From positions 1 through 64,000 of the forward strand of contig JAZNGH010000027.1 in the NCBI GenBank assembly GCA_045576335.1: a DNA stretch of 64,000 nt, read 5' to 3'. The stretch is from Scatosoma sp045576335. Lineage in GTDB: Bacteria > Bacillota > Clostridia > Christensenellales > Borkfalkiaceae. Of the stretch, positions 59,274 to 64,000 are shown in pieces (the stretch's first letter is position 1; each line of letters opens with the position of its first letter). The notes below the pieces were generated by a model. It ran no database searches. It saw nothing but the letters and a program-made list of their open reading frames with translations, and had not been told where the DNA came from. The translations under genes were made by a program, and so were the position numbers.

Positions 59274-60560
59274 TTACCACAAATCAAGCTTTTTACCTTC
59301 TTTCAGAAGGTACTCGTCAGATAAATCCGTGTAAGCGTTTCCCAAAGCTCCGAGCGAGTGGCCGACAAACTCATCACGCGCCGCGTCGGCAACGCCAAAT
59401 TCCTTACAACGAGAATAAAACGTCGTCCGAAAGTCGTAAAGCTTATGTCCTGGCAATATCTCACGAAGCTTTTCACGCATATAACGTAAGCAGGGAAAAG
59501 TAAATCCGTCTTTCAGGTATTCGCCGAGGCGTCGGCAGATTGGGATTTTTTTATATTCAATCTTTTTGTTCTTACGTTTCGAGTTAACGGCCACAATAAA
59601 ATTGCCGTCGATTCGCGCTGTTTTGTATTCGTTTGGACGTAAGCCGGTGAAGAGAACAACGGCAAAGGCGGCTTGATAGGGCGAGCCTTCGAGTGCGGTC
59701 AAGAGGATTGTTTCGTCCTCTTTGGTGAGAGCTTCGCCGTGTTCTTGCTCATATTCGACGTTTTGAACGAGAGCTAACGGATTACGGTCAATGATATTGT
59801 GCAGAATAGCCGCTTTGAAAATGACGGATAACAGACCGTATATTTCTTCGGCCGTTTTTGATTTTCCTTGCTGGGCGATACGGTCAATCAGTTGTTGACA
59901 TGCACCCGGGGTGATTCGCTTGATTTGTATTTCCTTGAAGTACGGCAAGATATGTAAACGTAGGCGCGCTTCATCACAGCGGTACGTTTGCGCCGTCACC
60001 TTCTTTTTGCGGAAATTTTCAAAAAAATACAACGCGAAGGCGGAGAAGGTGGACGGTACGTCCAGTAAGTCTGGATTTTCACGTTGCGCCGTTTTGAGTT
60101 TTTCCAAAAAGCGCGCTTTGGCTTTTTCAATCGTCTTTCCGCTTGCGCTGATATTGTAACCGTTTGCACGGTATCGAAACTCGTATGAATAACAACCGTG
60201 GCCACAATGGTGGTAGCGGACGGATACCGTTTTTTTATCGATCCGATATTTAGTTTTGAATTGTTTAGGCATTTGTTGTAACTCCTTTTCAGTAAATTCA
60301 ACAAATTCCACGTTTTCACCCGACGTCCCCGCGTCGGGGTTTTCTTTTTGCGATTCGGGCGGTTCGTCACCTCCTTGGTTAGTGTTCTCGACGATCCGAA
60401 AAAGAGATCGTCGGTAGTCGGCGAGATCGTTTTGCGCGTCGTATGCGCTTAAAATCTCGTTCAGAAGCAATACGCCAGCGTTCAGCTCGGTGTAGGCGTT
60501 CTTAATGTGCAACAGGGTTTCATTGATTTTTCCGTAATTTTCGGAAAGCATAAGGTACAA
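59274..60560 (-). CDS. Tyrosine integrase of the tRNA-Pro element
   Basis: 428-aa recombinase. A helical N-terminal region of about 60 residues precedes a linker, an Arm-type region (YHHCGHGCYSYEFRYRANGY), the core-binding SAM-like domain and the catalytic domain: Arg in FTGLRPNEYKTA, FRTTFYSRCKEFG in place of the usual HxLRH box, GHSLGALGNA and nucleophile Tyr in AYTDL. The first catalytic His is replaced by Tyr (YDFRTTF), tolerated in some phage enzymes. It is longer than and unrelated in detail to the integrase at 19 kb. Confidence 0.9.
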   Translation of the reverse strand: MYLMLSENYGKINETLLHIKNAYTELNAGVLLLNEILSAYDAQNDLADYRRSLFRIVENTNQGGDEPPESQKENPDAGTSGENVEFVEFTEKELQQMPKQFKTKYRIDKKTVSVRYHHCGHGCYSYEFRYRANGYNISASGKTIEKAKARFLEKLKTAQRENPDLLDVPSTFSAFALYFFENFRKKKVTAQTYRCDEARLRLHILPYFKEIQIKRITPGACQQLIDRIAQQGKSKTAEEIYGLLSVIFKAAILHNIIDRNPLALVQNVEYEQEHGEALTKEDETILLTALEGSPYQAAFAVVLFTGLRPNEYKTARIDGNFIVAVNSKRKNKKIEYKKIPICRRLGEYLKDGFTFPCLRYMREKLREILPGHKLYDFRTTFYSRCKEFGVADAARDEFVGHSLGALGNAYTDLSDEYLLKEGKKLDLW

Positions 60561-60684
60561 TCCTCCTATGTGTTAATAGGAAAAATTGTACCTTATTTTT
60601 TGCGAAATGCAACAAAAGGAAAATTGAGATCAATTTATCTTGATAAATTTATCTCAAAAAAGTTTTTGTATTTTTGGACGAGGA

Positions 60685-61518
60685 CTATTCCTCGTCCTTT
60701 TTCGTGGTCAACAGGTTCTTATCGTCAGCGTTCAGAGGGGAAACGATTGAATGTCCAAGCTCCTTCTCGATATCCAAACGGGCCGCCTTTGTCGCTTTAC
60801 CGCCGCGCTTTGCTACCGTACGGCTTTCTTCAAAGCCTTCGGGCTTCACTTGCTTGGAAATTACCGTCGTCGTCGCTTCGGCAAGCATAGTGAAAATCAA
60901 TTCGAGGTCGGTCATATTATCCCGTAGGCTCTCTTTTTTCAAGCCTTTGAGCTGTTTATACTCTTTGACCGTGCGCCCGCTCCACGCCTTCGTCATCTCG
61001 TTGGTGAGAATTGCGTATTCAAGGTCGGTTTCGATGCCACGCTCCCGCCATTCGTCCGTGAGCTTCTTCCGTGTTTCGATGGAGCGCATACGCTGGTTGA
61101 TCCATTCGTCGGAATAACCCTTTGCGCGGTAAAAATCCGCCCCGCGCTTGAACGCTTTTTCGGGATCGGCGATTTCGTCGAGCCGTTCGCTTCCCACTTG
61201 CGCCAGCCACATTTTGAACGGCTCGGCTTTGGGAGAGGGGATTGATTGCACGAGGCGCAATACGCCTTTCGTTGTTGCGGCTTGAATTTTCCGTTTTTTG
61301 CCGTCCAAGCCGAGCATTTCAACGGGGGTACAAATTGTACCCCACTTGTCAGCCAGCTCCTGATCGCGGGCTCGCATTTTTTTCACGTACTGTTTCGGAT
61401 TCGCGCTGTCGGTTAAGACGGACACGACGTCGACGACGGAAAAATACCATTCTTCTTCGTCCGCATTCCATACCGTGCGGACGGTTTTTTCATTAAAAAG
61501 CTTTAATTTCGTTTCCAT
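60685..61518 (-). CDS. Bro-N domain protein (phage antirepressor/DinD-like)
   Basis: 277-aa protein. Residues 1-110 are a Bro-N DNA-binding domain: TVRTVWNADEEEWYFSVVDV, a helix VLTDSANPKQYVKKM and a C-terminal TKGVLRLVQSIPSPKAEPFK. The remainder is helical and charged, like DNA-damage-inducible protein D. Such proteins often act as antirepressors in prophages. The start is set at METKLKL (61518); the longer frame lacks a ribosome binding site. Its target may be the XRE repressor at 62455. Confidence 0.82.
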   Translation of the reverse strand: METKLKLFNEKTVRTVWNADEEEWYFSVVDVVSVLTDSANPKQYVKKMRARDQELADKWGTICTPVEMLGLDGKKRKIQAATTKGVLRLVQSIPSPKAEPFKMWLAQVGSERLDEIADPEKAFKRGADFYRAKGYSDEWINQRMRSIETRKKLTDEWRERGIETDLEYAILTNEMTKAWSGRTVKEYKQLKGLKKESLRDNMTDLELIFTMLAEATTTVISKQVKPEGFEESRTVAKRGGKATKAARLDIEKELGHSIVSPLNADDKNLLTTKKDEE

Positions 61519-61523
61519 AGTGT

Positions 61524-61961
61524 TTATCCAAAAAGTGAAACACATCCACGACTGACGGTGTAAAAGCACGCATCACTTGATAAAGTGTTTGTTATTCCCA
61601 GCTCAAAAAGGCTTATCTTTACCGTATAATGTCTACCGCTCGTAACGTTGCCTAATTCTTCGTAGTGCGTTTTGATGATTGCACCACTACGGTCGTGAAG
61701 CTCAATTTTTAATTCCAGGTCTTGAATATCGACTTTGGGGGTGATATTCAATTCGATACTGGTAAGAGAACCCAAGGAGCTATCTATATCCAAATCGTTA
61801 ATTGTGGCTTTTCGCTCAAAGATACCCGTATTTGTATTGTTATTCGTGTTTACTTGGTTTTGAATAATATTAAAACCAACTAAAGCAAGAACGGCGAGAA
61901 TTACCAAGCCTATCAATAGTTTTACGAAACACCCCGAACAACAAGATTTTTTTTCTGACAT
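61524..61961 (-). CDS. Membrane-anchored FxLYD-like protein
   Basis: 145-aa protein. A Cys-rich cytoplasmic start (SEKKSCCSGC) and one membrane helix at about 13-35 precede an external beta domain (about 55-140). The pattern SSLGSLTSIELNITPKVDIQ then LELKIELHDRSGAIIKT resembles FxLYD-type surface domains. The same pattern recurs in the lipoprotein encoded next to it, so they probably arose by duplication and work together. Function unknown. Confidence 0.65.
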   Translation of the reverse strand: MSEKKSCCSGCFVKLLIGLVILAVLALVGFNIIQNQVNTNNNTNTGIFERKATINDLDIDSSLGSLTSIELNITPKVDIQDLELKIELHDRSGAIIKTHYEELGNVTSGRHYTVKISLFELGITNTLSSDACFYTVSRGCVSLFG

Positions 61962-61979
61962 ATTAAGATCTCCTAAAAT

Positions 61980-62423
61980 TTAATTCAAATATATTCCAGG
62001 AGCCACGCTGTAATAAACGGTACCTGAATAAACGCTAAACTCACACGTTTTGATTACTTTACCTTCAGTAATGGAATTATCAGGAAGAATAGAATTGACA
62101 ACATATTGCTGTCCTTCTATAACGTCGCCCACAGTGATTATTTGAGAATCCAACAAAAAACCCGTGCTGGTAGAAAGCTTGGCTTGTACTTTTAATCCTT
62201 CAATATCGTTTTTTGGCACAAAGCGTATGGAAACGCTCCTATAATCGTTTGCGTATACAAAATCAACGTTTGTAAGATCGCTATTTTTTGCATCGCGAGA
62301 GCGCGTATATTGTTCTTCATAAGATTGTTCTAACGTTGAATTGTCGATAGGTGAACAGCTAAAAGCAGCAAAACAAAAAATTGCAAGTAAAAAAAATATC
62401 ATTAGTTTTTTCAAGATTTTCAT
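61980..62423 (-). CDS. Lipoprotein with FxLYD-like domain
   Basis: 147-aa secreted lipoprotein. The signal peptide MKILKKLMIFFLLAIFCFAA ends in the lipobox FSC (Cys about 23). The mature part has NDYRSVSIRFVPKNDIEGLK and QIITVGDVIEGQQYVVNSIL, paralleling the neighbouring membrane protein. AGGAGAG fixes the start at 62423; the longer frame runs into the XRE gene. Surface exposure on a mobile element suggests a role in host-surface modification or exclusion, which is speculative. Confidence 0.75.
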   Translation of the reverse strand: MKILKKLMIFFLLAIFCFAAFSCSPIDNSTLEQSYEEQYTRSRDAKNSDLTNVDFVYANDYRSVSIRFVPKNDIEGLKVQAKLSTSTGFLLDSQIITVGDVIEGQQYVVNSILPDNSITEGKVIKTCEFSVYSGTVYYSVAPGIYLN

Positions 62424-62454
62424 ATTATCTCTCCTAAAATTTAATCGATAGTAG

Positions 62455-62841
62455 TTATGCCTTGCGGCGGTTAGAAGGGCGGGCTGACGTTTCTTGTGGG
62501 AACGGCATTCCGTTTTCTTCTTGGGAAAGCTCAATGAGCTTTTTCATATAATGCAACCCACGATGGCGAAGGTCCGTAGGGAGCTTGCGAAATAAATTTA
62601 ATAATTCTTGTTCTTCGGGAACTTCGGATTTTATTTTATCAGGATAGAAAAGTTGAGAAAGTCCCAGCAAATAATCCGTAGAAACATCAAAATAAGCAGC
62701 CAAACGAATAAGAATGGGGGTGTCTGGTGTTGCTTTTCCGAGCTCCCATTTTGATACAGTTGTTTGGTCGATATTCATTAAATCCGCTAATTGAGTTTGT
62801 GTTAAACCTTTTTCTTGGCGTAATTTTTTTATCGTATTCAT
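62455..62841 (-). CDS. XRE-family repressor of the tRNA-Pro element
   Basis: 128-aa regulator. The N-terminal HTH (IKKLRQEKGLTQTQLADLMN; IDQTTVSKWELGKATPDTPI) with the FDVSTDYLLGL extension is followed by a 50-residue helical tail (LLNLFRKLPTDLRHRGLHYM) that may dimerise. It diverges from the gene at 63025, and TAGGAATT-type repeats lie between them. Confidence 0.87.
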   Translation of the reverse strand: MNTIKKLRQEKGLTQTQLADLMNIDQTTVSKWELGKATPDTPILIRLAAYFDVSTDYLLGLSQLFYPDKIKSEVPEEQELLNLFRKLPTDLRHRGLHYMKKLIELSQEENGMPFPQETSARPSNRRKA

Positions 62842-62890
62842 ATCGTCCTCCTTAACAAATTATAGGGCAGGACGATATTTTTTTCAATAA

Positions 62891-62971
62891 TTTAGGAATT
62901 TTTTTCATAAATAGGCTTGACATTCCTAATTCATTGTGATAGAATAGCGTTGGATAGGAATTTAATTCCTA
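62891..62971. promoter_or_regulatory. Promoter and operators between XRE and the 63025 gene
   Basis: TTGACA (62917-62922), 17-nt spacer, TAGAAT (62940-62945). TAGGAATT/AATTCCTA (62955-62971) is palindromic and covers the start point. Half-sites TTTAGGAATT (62891) and ATTCCTAA (in the spacer) flank it. Confidence 0.72.
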
Positions 62972-63024
62972 AAAACGAAGTATAATTCAACAAAACAAAA
63001 AACGCACGAAATCGAGGGCAAAGA

Positions 63025-63405
63025 ATGAGCGTAGACGCAAACTGGCAACAAAAAACACCCTCCGAAAGGGAGAGTGCAAAAAAGTTCTTGAGGAAACGAT
63101 TTGAGGGGCTCATTTCAGAAGAAATACTATTCGAGTTTGTAGAAGTGATTTCTCAAGAGTATGTACGGAGAATAAAAATCAACGTGCTTGAGGAGCGAGA
63201 AGGGAGAATTAAATTCTCTTGCAATCTTTCGCCCGAAGAAATGCGGGAACGGCAAGGAGAGGTTCGGCTGCAGTTGCCGCCAACACGGTTGGGTGACGAC
63301 GGTATGTACAATGTTGTTTTGCAAACAAAATACGCGCGTTACAATGAAAGCTTTATGCCGAAACGCATAGAGGACGAAAAGTGGATTTATTTTGCTTTCC
63401 CTTGA
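63025..63405 (+). CDS. Hypothetical protein, divergent from XRE repressor
   Basis: 126-aa protein that I do not recognise. An N-terminal helix (SERESAKKFLRKRFEGLISE) is followed by a beta-rich part (RIKINVLEEREGRIKFSCNL; VVLQTKYARYNESFM). No membrane or Cys motif. It is the first rightward gene after the repressor's promoter. Its 3' end overlaps the oppositely oriented DUF4145-like gene by 19 bp. The upstream leader has no strong ribosome binding site (GGGCAAAGA). Confidence 0.6.
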   Translation: MSVDANWQQKTPSERESAKKFLRKRFEGLISEEILFEFVEVISQEYVRRIKINVLEEREGRIKFSCNLSPEEMRERQGEVRLQLPPTRLGDDGMYNVVLQTKYARYNESFMPKRIEDEKWIYFAFP

Positions 63406-63977
63406 AAATATTTTTGCAGAGCATCGTTAATTTCCAAAGTGCTTAATTCGTTATTAATTAAAATGCAAAGATTTTCGTATGTTTCAAAAGCCTCGTGTAA
63501 AGAAAGAGGCGGCAAGTCTTTTCCAAGATGAACGATTTTGTTTCCGTAAATACGGAGAATGGTTGTACAGATTTGCGTATAAAAACTACCGTTCATAAGT
63601 TGGATACGCTGATAAAGATTTTTAGAATCGATTTCGTTTTCGGGGATTTTTTTAATCCTCAAGAGATAGTCCCAAACGAGAGCCTCTAAAGCCATACGTA
63701 AGGCAACGCCTGCCAAATCGGGGAGATGAAAACCTTGAGCACTTAAAGCATCGCGATAGTATTTGAGGGCTTTTGTGGATAGATTTTGAATTCTTTTAGG
63801 TATTTTATCTATAAAAGGTGCGGCAAGTTGAGAGCGTTCTCTTCTGAAAAGACGACGTTCAAAAGATTGAAGATATCCACAGCTTGGGCATTCATAAATT
63901 TCTACGTTTAAGAATTTGTATTGTATAGCCTCTACTGGTTTGTTAATTTTGATATTACAATTAGCGCAATGGACCAT
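63387..63977 (-). CDS. DUF4145-like protein with zinc ribbon
   Basis: 196-aa protein. Two CxxC knuckles, CANCNIKI and CPSCGYL (about 4-33), form a ribbon. The C-terminal helical domain (DLAGVALRMALEALVWDYLL; GNKIVHLGKDLPPLSLHEAF) matches DUF4145, a HEPN-like fold often found near defence and restriction genes. A start at 63977 is assumed; AGG before it is weak. It converges on the 63025 gene with a 19-bp overlap. Confidence 0.72.
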   Translation of the reverse strand: MVHCANCNIKINKPVEAIQYKFLNVEIYECPSCGYLQSFERRLFRRERSQLAAPFIDKIPKRIQNLSTKALKYYRDALSAQGFHLPDLAGVALRMALEALVWDYLLRIKKIPENEIDSKNLYQRIQLMNGSFYTQICTTILRIYGNKIVHLGKDLPPLSLHEAFETYENLCILINNELSTLEINDALQKYFQGKAK

Positions 63978-64000
63978 ATTGAGAAACCTCGTAAGAAAAT

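Larger units (their letters stand above)
59140..64000. mobile_element. Integrative element at tRNA-Pro (left part)
   Basis: The integrase at 59274 is beside the 3' end of tRNA-Pro and is followed by phage-type cargo (Bro-N protein, XRE repressor with operators, lipoprotein pair, DUF4145-like protein). The other end lies beyond the window, so the core sequence and size are unknown. The left limit is placed in the tRNA 3' half by analogy with the tRNA-Ser element. Confidence 0.7.

Overview
The window looks like chromosome of an anaerobic, Gram-positive Clostridia-type gut bacterium; the species cannot be named from sequence alone. The clues are consensus TTGACA/TATAAT promoters, purine-rich ribosome binding sites (one is AAAGGAGGT), U-tailed terminators, a DnaD-type replication protein, a YlmC/YmxH PRC-barrel protein, an NfnAB transhydrogenase, a flavodiiron/rubredoxin oxygen-defence operon, and glycosidases for fucose and arabinose glycans. 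Most genes share a GC-balanced codon style. Three stretches differ: an integrative element at 15.2-20.1 kb, an AT-richer sugar islet at 35.0-39.0 kb, and a second integrative element from 59.1 kb to the window end.

Layout. 0-0.9 kb: a small XRE regulator module bracketed by 25-bp inverted repeats. 0.9-5.4 kb: a phosphate regulon (Na/Pi symporter, PRC-barrel protein, response regulator and sensor kinase) with two matching 11-bp-periodic Pho-box arrays. 5.4-6.2 kb: FMN riboswitch and riboflavin ECF protein RibU. 6.2-11.2 kb: tsaE-tsaB-rimI, an alpha/beta hydrolase, a membrane-anchored MurF-like ligase and ddl. 11.2-15.2 kb: sugar operon with a mannose-6-phosphate isomerase/ROK kinase fusion, GH29 fucosidase and SDR. 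15.2-20.1 kb: a 4.84-kb integrative element in tRNA-Ser(GGA), carrying about 0.8 kb of highly structured non-coding DNA, a YefM/YoeB toxin-antitoxin pair, an XRE repressor with three operators, a leader with a possible conditional terminator, a candidate split sigma factor and a tyrosine integrase. 20.2-34.9 kb: housekeeping genes (DnaD fused to a DnaC-like N-domain, lepB, degV, ACT/UPF0210 pair, pepF, dnaB, tsaC, YwlE-like phosphatase, rpiB, S51 peptidase, tRNA-Leu). 35-39 kb: AraC regulator, GH127-type enzyme and a frameshifted esterase. 39-41 kb: PiT permease and its DUF47 partner. 41-44.6 kb: AraC regulator, phosphotriesterase-like hydrolase, M24 peptidase and a rhodopsin-transducer-like protein. 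44.6-59 kb: flavodiiron/rubredoxin/BFD operon, lipase, GH13 glucosidase, SDR, a UvrD helicase with an embedded DnaQ exonuclease, CPA2 antiporter, NfnAB, YfhO. 59-64 kb: tRNA-Pro with anticodon AGG, next to an integrase and phage-like cargo.

The strongest leads are the structured non-coding block in the tRNA-Ser element, the split sigma pair beside it, the Pho-box regulon, two promoter layouts that predict leaderless mRNAs (tsaE and yfhO), the ManA-ROK fusion with an internal ribosome binding site, the DnaD-DnaC N-domain fusion and the helicase-exonuclease fusion. All functional statements come from motif reading by eye; no database search was run.
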